The notes beneath the pieces were generated by a model, which was given only the letters and a program-made list of their open reading frames with translations, did no database searches and had not been told where the DNA came from. From DT-111 sp965263225 (GTDB lineage: Bacteria > Bacteroidota > Bacteroidia > Chitinophagales > Saprospiraceae), in assembly GCA_965263225.1 (NCBI GenBank), contig CBDHHG010000035.1:434001-498000 (forward strand): 64,000 nucleotides of DNA. The letters run 5' to 3'. Numbering within the stretch: the first letter of the stretch is position 1; each line of letters starts with the position of its first letter. Positions 44,942 to 54,661 of the stretch are shown here, piece after piece. Position numbers and translations under genes: made by a program.

Positions 44942-47816
44942 CTACAACCCGAGAATAAACTCCGTTAGGTCTTGGCCAGTATCCAGTCCGAGTTTTTTTC
45001 GGACACGATAGCGTAAGGACTCAACCCCACGGATTGAGATCCCCATATATTCAGCAATTTCCTTGCTGCTAACATTGAGTTTAAGATAACTACATAAGCG
45101 TAGTTCACGGGCTGAAAGATTTGGATAATTCTCTTTGATTTTGATCAAAAAATCATCCTTTTCGACGAGCTGCTTTGTGCTGATTTGCAACTGAATTCCT
45201 TTGCTGGAACTCTCATACTGTTGCAGGGCTTTTTGGACTTCCTTCATGTCTGCTTTCTGATTGGCCAACTGCTCGACCTTCTTGATGAAGACATTTTGCA
45301 TCTCAGTTTTTAGGAGAGCCTCTGACAAGCTTTTGGTCGTTTTTTTACGCTCTGTTTGCCATTCTTCTTGCTGCACTGCCAGGGTTTGAATAGTGTTATG
45401 CAAGGATTGTTTGTCGGCACTCAATTGGCGAATTAGTGGTCGCTGATAAGTATGGTTGGCAAAGAAGTACAACAATAACCCCAGAAGAATAATAATAAGC
45501 GCAATCCCCCATATGACCAATCCCGAGATGCTGTGATCTTGCATCTCAATAGCAAAATTAATAGGGGTAGATTCGGCTTCTACATTGTAGATATTCCTGG
45601 ATTTTGCCCAAAAAGTATAATCTCCAGACGGTAGCCCCACAAACTGACGTTGATGAGAGTTGGTCCAGGCTTGCCAATCGTCATCATATCCTTCCAGATA
45701 AGTACTATATTGCATGTACGGAATAGCTTCGAAGAAGGAACTTGAAACCGTAAATTCCAGTAACTCGTTCTCGCGGGAAGGGATTGTGATTCTACGACTA
45801 TGGGCAATGCCTGCTCCACTTTCAAATACCGTTTTTTGCCTTAAGGGTAAGTTGACTTCATTCACAAAACAATCGTGCTGCCGAGAGGCGGTGGAACGAA
45901 AATTGGTGTTTAGAATTAGTAAACCTCGTCGGCTACCAATAAGAATCAGGGAGGGATCTGGAAAACTGATGCTCTCAAAGGCAGGTATTAATTGTCCTCT
46001 TAACTTCTGAAAAGGGTTTTCTTTTTGGGTATAGCTTCCATCTTCGAGAAGTTCAATCATGGCTACTTCATCGGACCGATAGTAGTTCTTTATGGCTAGG
46101 AAACTTCCATCTCCTAAGGAATAAACCTTCCTTATTAAGGTTTCAGTGCCAAGGATCTTACTAAATACTGGCTCTGGTTCCATGCTATCGCTTTCGGCAT
46201 TGAATTGATACACACCATTTCGGGTTCCAAATAAGATGCCTTCCGGTGTGCTAATCAAGTTATTATACAAGTTGGAAGGTAATCCAGATAAGGTATCATA
46301 CAACGCTACTTCTGAAAAGCGACTAAGGTCTTCTGATAGTTCTAAGCGGTATATGCCTTTGTAGCCATGAGAAACCCATACCTGGCCATTTTCGAATAGC
46401 AACTCTCTGGCCGTTTCATTAAATCCTTCCAGGTCTTTAAGAATCTGGTAGGTTCCGTCCTTATACTCGATTAGTCTCACACCTCTATAATGGCCAGACA
46501 AAAGCAAGTCGGGGCGACTGGGGTGGGCAGCGAAATTCCAGTGTCCTTCTCCTCCGATGAACGTAGCTTGATCAGCCTCGATTTGAAAGATGCCGTTGTG
46601 GTGCGCAAGTAATATGTTGCCTTGATGTTCAGTAATCTGCCAGCACTGCCCGGTGGTATTAGGGATTAGTTTGAACTGAAGCTGTTTTGAGGATTGATGG
46701 GACCACAGGCTCATAAACAGGCCTCGACTAGTAGCTACATAAAGATGCTGATCAGTGGGTAAGATGGAATATACTTCTCCTCTTAAGCCATTTTTTTTAT
46801 TCACGATTGTAAAAGGACTGTTCAGCTCCAGGTAGGAGACTCCTTCGTCCATCGCGGTCCATACATTACCTTGATGATCTTTATACAAGGAAAGAATGCT
46901 GTGATCAGGCAGGCCATCTTTTTCTGTAATTTTGTAGTTGATTTGTCCCTGGTAGTCTGTCACAATCAATCCCTCATGTAAGGATCCAAAAATGAGCTGA
47001 TCCTTGTTCAGTATAGTAGCATGGTTGAGGTGTATCTGTTTAAAAATAATCCTGGTTGCCAGTATTCCAAGGTTTACAAATCCCCTGATCGAAAATCAAT
47101 ACGCCTGATTTGTCTGTACCTATCAAATAGGTGTCAGGACGGATGGATTGAATGAACTCTACATGAAGATCGGGATACCCTTCGTAATCCGAAATATGAA
47201 TTAAGCTATCCTCCTGAAACCTGTAAATGCCTACTTGGTTCGCTGCAAATACAATCTCATCCCTGCCAGAAGTCCAAGCCCGAAAGGGGATGCCTTGCCC
47301 CAGTAATGCAATAGAGTGATTTTGTTCCTCGTACATCATGATACCTTGATCTGTAAGGAAGAAAACCCGTTCCTGAAAAGCACAGATGGCACGGACATCA
47401 TTGAATGTGAAAAGTGTATCAAGGATCAGATCGTTTAAAATATGGTAATTGAGTTGTCCTCGACTGTTTCGATCGAAGTAGCCGATTTCGGAGGTTCCCC
47501 CGATGTAAATTCTTTCAGCAGTGAGGGCAAAGGAACGCAACTCGCTTTGATTAAGCGGCTGACCAATGCGCTGCCAATCATAGCCATTGAATTCTACCAA
47601 ACCATAATTATTGGCGAAATACATTTTGCCATCTTCCCCCTGTCCAATATCCCAATTCTTACCAGCAACAGAGTAAAACTCACTTGCATAGTTGGTAATA
47701 AAAGGGCTACCCAAAGGCTGGTAGTTAGCATCTTGTCCAGACAAAAGTCCACAAAATATGATCCAAGGAAGAGATAGCAGTACTTTCAATTGTGAGGTAC
47801 TAATGGTAATCGACAT
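44942..47816 (-). pseudogene. Propeller/Y_Y_Y/LuxR membrane-spanning regulator, single frameshift
   Basis: Corrected by one base this is a 957-residue regulator of the Reg_prop/Y_Y_Y type. The N-terminal frame starts with a signal or anchor (LLSLPWIIFCGLLSGQD) and holds two-component-regulator propeller repeats (MYFANNYGLVEFNGYDW, IYIGGTSEIGYFD). A Y_Y_Y domain (YSTYLEGYDDDWQAW, LPSGDYTFWAKSRN), one membrane segment (GLVIWGIALIIILLGLLLYFF), a coiled coil and a LuxR helix-turn-helix (NLSARELRLCSYLKLNVSSKEIAEYMGISIRGVESLRYRVRKKLG) follow. The joined protein is continuous (QDYFKQIHLNHATIL) if one A is removed from the run at 47042-47046. It has no kinase, so it acts directly on DNA. It diverges from xylose isomerase and the SusC/D locus and is their likely sensor-regulator. 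Confidence 0.87.
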
Positions 47817-47936
47817 AATGAGTTAATCCTCTTAAGTCCCTCTAATATAAGGAAAAAAAATGCTTTGCGTACTAAAAGCGTAGTGGCCGAGTAAGTGTGA
47901 AGTAATAGATAATTCTAAAAAAAATGCAGTTAGCCA

Positions 47937-47944
47937 TACTTTTG
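47937..47944 (+). promoter_or_regulatory. -7-like box upstream of xylA
   Basis: TACTTTTG fits TAnnTTTG, 48-60 bases before the two possible starts. No good -33 element was found, so it is tentative. Confidence 0.35.
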
Positions 47945-47991
47945 TAATGTTAGTTATGTTGAAGTAATATTTTATTTGTTACGGAAGTGAA

Positions 47992-49362
47992 ATGCTTGAG
48001 GATATGGAACAAACAACATTGATAGATACGCAACAAAAAATAACAGTTGGACCAGAGGAATACTTTAAAGGAATTGGTCTAATCACCTATGAAGGGCCAA
48101 AATCTCGTAACCCCCTTGCTTTCAAATGGTATGATGCTGAACGAATGGTGGCCGGTAAGACCATGAAGGAACATCTGCGATTTGCCGCAGCCTATTGGCA
48201 TACTTTCTGTGGAACGGGAGGAGATCCCTTTGGACATGCCACCAAGCAATTCCCTTGGCTACGGGCCGGGGATGTTCTACAACAAGCGAAAGATAAAATG
48301 GATGCGGCATTTGAATTTATGACCAAATTGGGCATTCCTTTCTACTGTTTTCATGATTACGATCTTATCGATGAAGCGGAGACATTAGAAGGATCCAGGT
48401 TGCGATTAGAAGCCATCACTAATTATGCTGCTATGAAGCAGGAAGAAAGTGGGGTGAAGTTGCTATGGGGAACGGCTAATTTATTCTCGCATCCACGCTA
48501 TATGAATGGTGCAGCGACTAATCCAGATCTAGCGGTGGTGGCGGTTGCAGCCAATCAGGTCAAGAATGCTATTGATGCTACCATTAAATTAGGAGGGTTG
48601 AATTATGTGTTCTGGGGTGGTCGCGAAGGCTATCTTTCGCTGTTAAATACTGATATGAAGAAAGAGATTGAGCACTTGGCACAATTTCTAAGGATGGCTC
48701 GGGATTATGCGCGTACCCAGGGGTTTACAGGAACATTCTTTATCGAACCAAAGCCTGCTGAACCTACCAAGCATCAATATGATTTTGATGCAGCAACGGT
48801 CATCGGTTTTCTTCATAAGTATGACCTGGCTGATGATTTTAAACTAAACCTTGAGGTCAACCATGCTACTTTAGCCCAACATACTTTCCAGCATGAATTA
48901 CAAGTAGCAGCGGATTCGAATATGCTTGGCAGTATTGACGCCAATCGAGGCGATTACCAAAATGGCTGGGATACAGATCAGTTCCCGAATAGCTTGAATG
49001 AACTGGCAGAAGCCATGTTGGTCATTTTACAGGCCAAGGGCTTGGCAGGGGGAGGAATCAACTTTGACGCCAAGACCCGGCGAAATTCCACGGATCTTCA
49101 TGATATATTTTATGCCCACATTGGAGGAATGGATGCCTTTGCTAGGGCTTTGCTGATAGCCAATGATATTCTAACAGAATCGGATTACTTGGCACTGAGA
49201 GAGGAACGATATGCTTCCTTCGAATCTACAGAAGGTAAGGCTTTTGAAGCGGGCCAGCTGAGACTGGAAGAGCTGGCAGATATTGCCTTACAATCCGGTG
49301 AACCTCTAGCAAAGAGTGGTAAACAGGAGTTATTTGAAAATATCATCAATCAATATATCTAG
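47992..49362 (+). CDS. xylA: Xylose isomerase
   Basis: A 456-residue class II xylose isomerase that turns D-xylose into D-xylulose with two divalent metal ions. It has KTMKEHLRFAAAYWHTFCGTGGDPFG with the catalytic His in its typical position, YCFHDYD, the VFWGGREGY metal/substrate motif, FIEPKPAEPTKHQYDFD, LEVNHATLAQHTFQHEL and GSIDANRGDYQNGWDTDQFP with the metal ligands. The start at 47992 or at 48004 (MEQTTLID) cannot be separated. It is the first gene after the regulator and lies in front of the SusC/D locus, which points to xylose-containing glycans. A -7-like TACTTTTG is at 47937-47944. Confidence 0.94.
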   Translation: MLEDMEQTTLIDTQQKITVGPEEYFKGIGLITYEGPKSRNPLAFKWYDAERMVAGKTMKEHLRFAAAYWHTFCGTGGDPFGHATKQFPWLRAGDVLQQAKDKMDAAFEFMTKLGIPFYCFHDYDLIDEAETLEGSRLRLEAITNYAAMKQEESGVKLLWGTANLFSHPRYMNGAATNPDLAVVAVAANQVKNAIDATIKLGGLNYVFWGGREGYLSLLNTDMKKEIEHLAQFLRMARDYARTQGFTGTFFIEPKPAEPTKHQYDFDAATVIGFLHKYDLADDFKLNLEVNHATLAQHTFQHELQVAADSNMLGSIDANRGDYQNGWDTDQFPNSLNELAEAMLVILQAKGLAGGGINFDAKTRRNSTDLHDIFYAHIGGMDAFARALLIANDILTESDYLALREERYASFESTEGKAFEAGQLRLEELADIALQSGEPLAKSGKQELFENIINQYI

Positions 49363-49849
49363 GAAGATTAAGTACTCGGACATGATTAGGCAAGCATTCA
49401 TTTGGGATGAGTTTTGGGCTCAATCGAGGCGAAAAAAATAGGCAGTGGCCCCGAATTGACGAGGCTTTTTAACGCTGGGTGAGTCCAGAAATCGCCCAAA
49501 GGGATATGTTCGTTTAATCTTGGCCGAGAGTACTTAAAGGAGTCAAAAACATATAGCTTCTCCACTTCCTACTAGCGCTGATCAGACTAGTCTCCATAGA
49601 TTGGAGTAATCGCCTACCAAATTGAACTATAGAGCATTTTGGTACAGACCGATATGCAGGTAACCTATCGCTAGTGCTATTGGGCTAAGCCAAAAATAAA
49701 CACGGAACCACTTTACATAAGGTTTTTCGTAAGGAATACACCTTCTGGTGTACTCATTCCTTACGCTCACTACTAAAGCAATCCCTCGCTTTGGGTGACT
49801 AAGCTATGCCCCTAGCAGAGGATTTACAACAATCAAACTCTTTTCAACA
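49363..49849. other. 487-base gap between xylA and susC
   Basis: No gene is supported. It holds one good hairpin (49728-49765) and a stretch, GGGCTCAATCGAGGCG (about 49412-49427), echoed by AATTGACGAGGC about 35 bases on, that may belong to a dispersed noncoding repeat; only a genome search could show that. No riboswitch or tRNA was recognised. Confidence 0.5.
49728..49765. promoter_or_regulatory. Stem-loop in the susC leader
   Basis: A perfect 10-bp outer stem CGTAAGGAAT / ATTCCTTACG (49728-49737, 49756-49765) is continued by ACACC / GGTGT (49738-49742, 49747-49751) with a 4-base bulge and TTCT loop. It may end the xylA transcript or act in the susC leader, 84 bases before the start codon. 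Confidence 0.5.
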
Positions 49850-52800
49850 ATGAAGCTTTTGTACAACAAAATTATGGAAAGGTTTCATCGGTTACTGCCA
49901 ATGAGCTTAAGCCTGTTGAGCATACTGCTGTCCACGGCTGCGGTATCTGCCCAATCCATTACGGTTACGGGTACCGTTTCTGATGATAGTGGCCTTGGAC
50001 TGCCCGGTGTAAATATTCTCGTAAAAGGTACCAGTACGGGCACTGCTACTGATCTGGATGGAAACTATTCCCTCAAGACGGAGTATGGGGCTGTTCTAGT
50101 GTTTTCCTATACGGGCTATGCAGCCCAGGAACAGGCCGTAAGTGGTGCCAGCCTAAGTGTTACGCTTACCACTGACGTTGAGCTATTGGGAGAAGTCGTA
50201 GTGGTAGGCTATGGACAAACACAAAACAAAAGAGCTACTACAACGGCGGTAGCCAATATCTCTTCGAAGTTGATTACGGAATTGAGAACTGCTCGGCCTG
50301 AAACTGCACTGCAAGGGAGTGCCCCAGGGGTGGTGGTAACACAAACTTCTGGTTCTCCGGGGGCGCCACTAACAGTACGTATGCGTGGTGTCGGATCTCC
50401 GAATTCTGCTACCCCCCTCTACTTGGTTAATGGTGTTCAAGTGCCGAATCTGGAGTATTTGAATGCAGAAGATATTGAAAATATCACACTACTCAAGGAT
50501 GCTGCTTCAGCGGCAATCTATGGATCTAGAGGAGGAAATGGTGTTGTTTTGGTGCAAACGAAAAAAGGGGACCGCGGTCAAGATAAGCCAAGAGTGAACC
50601 TAAGTGGTTATTACGGCATGCAGAACCTGGCCTTTAAGCCCGAGTTGATGGACAAGGATGAGTACCTTGATTACTATAATAATTCTGTGCAAAACTTCGA
50701 TGTACCAACCGGCTTCAGAGGAGCTTTCACCGAACAAGAAAGGGCAGCACTACCCAATACGGATTGGTATGATGTCATTTTTAATGACAATGTGCCCATG
50801 AGTAACCTGCATCTGTCTATATCTGATGGTGGTCCTAGAACAGACTACAGCATTGGAGCAGGTGTGTTTAGCCAAGATGGGCTTGTTGGCGGCGATCTAG
50901 ATAAGTCTAATTACGAGCGCCGTAATGTACGAGGTACAATCAACACAGACTTAAGTAAAAACTTACAGCTTAGTGTTTCTGCTGATTACACGCAGGTTAC
51001 CCGCAATTTCTTGGTGGAAAACAGCGGTGGCACAGGTACCGCCTTAATGAATTACATTACGGCTATTCCCTCCATTTATCCCGCCCGGGCCGAAAATGGT
51101 GAGCTATTCAATATGGGACGCCAGAGCCCCAACCCAAGTTTTAACGGAGTGCCATTAAATGTACTAGGCGCCGTGACCAATCCCCTATGGAGTATTGCCA
51201 TCACTAATAATGAAGCTGTTCAGCATGTGACTTTACTTTCGGGGGTACTTTCCTATCAGCCTGTTAAGAACCTGAACCTTAGGGCTTCCTATTCTCTGTA
51301 TGATCTCAGTGCCTTGAACCGTTCCTTTACTCCTTTTATCAACTATCCAGAACAAACATTTACTACCTCAGGTAATGTGTCTTACACGGAAGCACCTACA
51401 GAGGTTCAGAATACACAATACAATCTAACTGCGGAATACACCTTTGATAATATCGGAGATGGGCAGACACTGACGATCCTAGGAGGAACAGAAGTTATTG
51501 AAACTTATGCAAATCTTGGAGGAAATGTCTCCAATGCTGGTAGTTACCTGGTCAATGATTTTGAGTCCGTCAACTTTGCTTTGGCGAGTGATATCTCCAC
51601 TGCCATAGTAACACCAGGGCTTGAATCTGAAATTGGATTGCTTTCTTTTTTTGGTCGGGTAAATTATAACTACAAGGATAAATATCTGATCGGCGCTTCT
51701 CTGCGTAACGACCAATCTTCCAATTTCGGGCAAAACAACCGATCCGGTTTATTCCCTTCCGTTTCTGCGGGCTGGTTGATCTCGGAAGAAGGGTTCTTCA
51801 ACAGTGAGGCGGTAGATCTCTTGAAGCTGCGGGCTAGTTGGGGGATCAATGGTAGTGATGGAGCTACACCCTATAGTTTCTTGGCTACTGTATCTACCAC
51901 CGCACAATATTCCGGTAGTACCGGGATTACCCAGACCGGGTTGGCAAATCCCGATCTAAAGTGGGAAGAACTCCAGCAGACAAATATTGGCCTGGATATC
52001 AACTTGTTTAAAGGTGCACTTGGGGTTACGATCGATTATTACAACAAAGAAACTTCCGATATTCTACTTCGTGCCAACACACCATTGAGCACGGGCTTGA
52101 ATCCTTCCTTTGTTAATGTAGGAACAGTGAAAAACGAGGGCGTAGAATTGTTGCTTTCCTATCGACAATCTGTCAATAAGGACTTCAGTTGGAATGCTTT
52201 GTTTGGTGTAGGGTACAATAAAAATGAAATTACTAGCCTAGGTCAAAATGGCCAAGCTTTGCAAGGAGGCTTCACCGGACAGTTGTATGCAGATCCGATT
52301 ACCTTGACTGCCTTAGGGCAACCCATTTCTAGCTTTTATGGCTATGTATTAGAAGGAATTGATGCACAAGGAAATTTGGTCTTCGCCGACCTGGACGGAA
52401 GTGGAAACGACAAAACGACTCCGAATGAGGAAGATAAAACCTTTATTGGCCAACCCTTACCCGACTATACTTTCGGATTGAATCTGGGTATGCAATACAA
52501 AGGCTTTGACCTGAATGCCTATTTCTATGGCTCCCAAGGAAATGACATCTTCGACGCTACAATTCGCTATGATGCCATCGGGTCAAACCGCCCCAGCGCA
52601 TATTCTGAGGCTGGAGCCCCACCTAACCTATTTGCTGCGGGTTCCAGTGGAGAGCAATTGGTATCCGATTTTCACGTTAAGGACGGCTCTTTCGTGAAAC
52701 TGAAGAATCTGTCTTTGGGCTATAATTTTGGAGCTGGGGTACTAGAAAAAATCGGTGCCCAAAACATCCGTGTATATGTGGCAGGGCAAAACCTATTTAT

Positions 52801-52933
52801 CTGGACCAAGTACACCGGTGCCGATCCTGAGATCGGAGAAAACGCTTTGAATAGCAATCTGGACTTAGGAATCGATCGCGGGTATTATCCGCAGCCGCGC
52901 AGCTTGATCTTTGGATTCCAACTTGGCTTTTAA
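49850..52933 (+). CDS. SusC/RagA family TonB-dependent outer-membrane transporter
   Basis: A 1027-residue glycan importer. The signal (a start at 49874, MERFHRLLPMSLSLLSILL, is also possible) is followed by a carboxypeptidase-regulatory-like domain (VTGTVSDDSGLGLPGVNILVKGTSTGTATDLDGNYSL), a TonB box region near EVVVVGYGQT, a plug (ELRTARPETALQGSAPGVVVTQTSGSPG, SAAIYGSRGGNGVVLVQTKKG) and the 22-strand barrel ending LIFGFQLGF with the usual terminal Phe. Together with the SusD lipoprotein it takes oligosaccharides through the outer membrane, powered by TonB. It is followed by SusD 89 bases later. Length is normal. Confidence 0.95.
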   Translation: MKLLYNKIMERFHRLLPMSLSLLSILLSTAAVSAQSITVTGTVSDDSGLGLPGVNILVKGTSTGTATDLDGNYSLKTEYGAVLVFSYTGYAAQEQAVSGASLSVTLTTDVELLGEVVVVGYGQTQNKRATTTAVANISSKLITELRTARPETALQGSAPGVVVTQTSGSPGAPLTVRMRGVGSPNSATPLYLVNGVQVPNLEYLNAEDIENITLLKDAASAAIYGSRGGNGVVLVQTKKGDRGQDKPRVNLSGYYGMQNLAFKPELMDKDEYLDYYNNSVQNFDVPTGFRGAFTEQERAALPNTDWYDVIFNDNVPMSNLHLSISDGGPRTDYSIGAGVFSQDGLVGGDLDKSNYERRNVRGTINTDLSKNLQLSVSADYTQVTRNFLVENSGGTGTALMNYITAIPSIYPARAENGELFNMGRQSPNPSFNGVPLNVLGAVTNPLWSIAITNNEAVQHVTLLSGVLSYQPVKNLNLRASYSLYDLSALNRSFTPFINYPEQTFTTSGNVSYTEAPTEVQNTQYNLTAEYTFDNIGDGQTLTILGGTEVIETYANLGGNVSNAGSYLVNDFESVNFALASDISTAIVTPGLESEIGLLSFFGRVNYNYKDKYLIGASLRNDQSSNFGQNNRSGLFPSVSAGWLISEEGFFNSEAVDLLKLRASWGINGSDGATPYSFLATVSTTAQYSGSTGITQTGLANPDLKWEELQQTNIGLDINLFKGALGVTIDYYNKETSDILLRANTPLSTGLNPSFVNVGTVKNEGVELLLSYRQSVNKDFSWNALFGVGYNKNEITSLGQNGQALQGGFTGQLYADPITLTALGQPISSFYGYVLEGIDAQGNLVFADLDGSGNDKTTPNEEDKTFIGQPLPDYTFGLNLGMQYKGFDLNAYFYGSQGNDIFDATIRYDAIGSNRPSAYSEAGAPPNLFAAGSSGEQLVSDFHVKDGSFVKLKNLSLGYNFGAGVLEKIGAQNIRVYVAGQNLFIWTKYTGADPEIGENALNSNLDLGIDRGYYPQPRSLIFGFQLGF

Positions 52934-53022
52934 TTACAAATTCTAATAAGTGAAATAGAAGGGGAGAGGAACTGTGAGGAGGTAGAGTGGCCCCTTTTTT
53001 ACTTACTAAAATCATAAAAACA

Positions 53023-54546
53023 ATGAATCGCGTAAGTTCTAATATATTCCGCAATTGGACCTTGGTATTACTCTTGGCCGGGGTATTATTCACTAGCTGT
53101 GACCGGGATGAGTTATTGGAAAAGAATCCGATTTCATCTATCTCAAATGAAACTGCTTTTGAATCAGAAGAAAGTGTGGTATCAGCGCTAAATGCCGCTT
53201 ATGACCCTTTCCAATGGCAGTTCAACAACAATGCCCATACTTTCCCACAGATGTTTCAATCCATCCGGGCAGATGATCATCATTCCCAACAAGCTGCTTT
53301 CTGGGCAGCAGGTTTACTATACGATGATTTTCCCATCCTGCCTAATAATCAAAATGTGGCGGCAGTATGGGGGAAATGGTACAAGGCGATAGCAAGGGCA
53401 AATTTTGCTATTCTCACCGCTGAAGATTTCTCCTTCACCACGGCTGGCTTGCAAGAACGGATCATTGCGGAAGCCAAATTCATCCGAGGGTTTGCTTATT
53501 TTGAACTCGTACGTCTATTCGGTGGTGTGCCACTCATTACCAAGGCTATTACCAGTACTGATGATGAAATCTTTTTGCCGAGAGCAAGCGAAGCAGATGT
53601 TTATGCCCAGATTGAAGCGGATCTGCAAGCAGCCGTTGCTGACTTACCCAGCAAAGGACAAACTGACAACTTTCGAGCAACATCCGGAGCTGCGGCTGCT
53701 CTTTTGGCGAAAGTACACTTGTACCAGGGAGAGTACTCCGAAACGGTCAAATTTACAGAGCAAGTCATCAATAGCGGTCTATACCAGTTAGAAGAGAATT
53801 ATGCAGATAACTTCAAATTGAACAATGAGTTCGGAAAGGAGTCCATTTTCGAGATCAACTACGTGGATGGCTTGGTCGGAACCAATTTCGAACGCAATGA
53901 AGCGCAAGAAGGCTCTGGTTCTTGGCAATTTATGTTTATGTGGGCTGCGGGCAAATGGTTGTCTTGGGGGAATATGATTCCTCGGCAATCCCTAATTGCA
54001 TTGTACGATGACAACGATCAACGTAAAGCTGCAACCTTTTTGCAACCTGGCGATATAGTCAATTCTCCTGGATTGGAGGCGATTGGTTGGGACCCCATTC
54101 GAAATCCGGGCTTTGCGGTTGGTTCCCAGGCTATGAATAAAAAATTCTTTATCACTTATGAAGAACTCGATCAGTTGCTCAATGTGCAACAGAGCCCATT
54201 AAACGAAAAAGTTCTTCGCTATTCCGACGTCTTATTGATGCACGCGGAAGCCTCACTATTAGGTGGCGGTGGCAATGGTAAGGCGTCTCTGGATGCAGTG
54301 ACTCAAAGAGCCTTTGGCGGTACCGTAGACTACACCTTGGAAAATATCAAACTAGAACGGAGAAAAGAGCTGGCGACTGAGGGATGGAATCGATTTACCG
54401 ATCTAAAGCGCTGGGGAGATCTTGAGGAGGCTATGAGTAAAGTAGGGAAAAACTTTGTGGCTGGCCGAGATGAATATTTACCCATTCCCCAATCTGAGAT
54501 CAACTTAGTGGGAGAAAACATCTTGGAACAAAATCCTGGTTATTAA
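53023..54546 (+). CDS. RagB/SusD family glycan-binding lipoprotein
   Basis: A 507-residue surface lipoprotein that lids the SusC channel. The start at 53023 is chosen because it gives MNRVSSNIFRNWTLVLLLAGVLFTSCDRD with the lipobox cysteine at about residue 27; the open frame from 52987 is not signal-like. SusD features include EKNPISSISNETAFESEESVVSALNAAY, the TPR-like helices with AEAKFIRGFAYFELVRLFGGVPLI, and the C-terminal ERRKELATEGWNRFTDLKRWGD and EYLPIPQSEINL. Ligand residues are not predictable. A stem-loop after the stop may attenuate the next genes. Confidence 0.94.
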   Translation: MNRVSSNIFRNWTLVLLLAGVLFTSCDRDELLEKNPISSISNETAFESEESVVSALNAAYDPFQWQFNNNAHTFPQMFQSIRADDHHSQQAAFWAAGLLYDDFPILPNNQNVAAVWGKWYKAIARANFAILTAEDFSFTTAGLQERIIAEAKFIRGFAYFELVRLFGGVPLITKAITSTDDEIFLPRASEADVYAQIEADLQAAVADLPSKGQTDNFRATSGAAAALLAKVHLYQGEYSETVKFTEQVINSGLYQLEENYADNFKLNNEFGKESIFEINYVDGLVGTNFERNEAQEGSGSWQFMFMWAAGKWLSWGNMIPRQSLIALYDDNDQRKAATFLQPGDIVNSPGLEAIGWDPIRNPGFAVGSQAMNKKFFITYEELDQLLNVQQSPLNEKVLRYSDVLLMHAEASLLGGGGNGKASLDAVTQRAFGGTVDYTLENIKLERRKELATEGWNRFTDLKRWGDLEEAMSKVGKNFVAGRDEYLPIPQSEINLVGENILEQNPGY

Positions 54547-54576
54547 TCATTTCTAGAATTATACGCTGAAGTGTGG

Positions 54577-54628
54577 ACAAGGGGAAACCAAGTTTGCGAT
54601 TCTTCGTTGAGCATTAGTTTTCCCTTGT
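54577..54628 (+). terminator. Stem-loop after susD
   Basis: Arms 54577-54588 and 54617-54628 (ACAAGGGGAAAC / GTTTTCCCTTGT, 11 of 12) with a 28-base loop, followed by a T-rich tract. It could be a partial terminator that lowers expression of the lipoprotein and enzyme genes relative to susCD. Confidence 0.5.
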
Positions 54629-54661
54629 ACTTTTCCTTTTTCAGTAGTAAACAATCATAAA

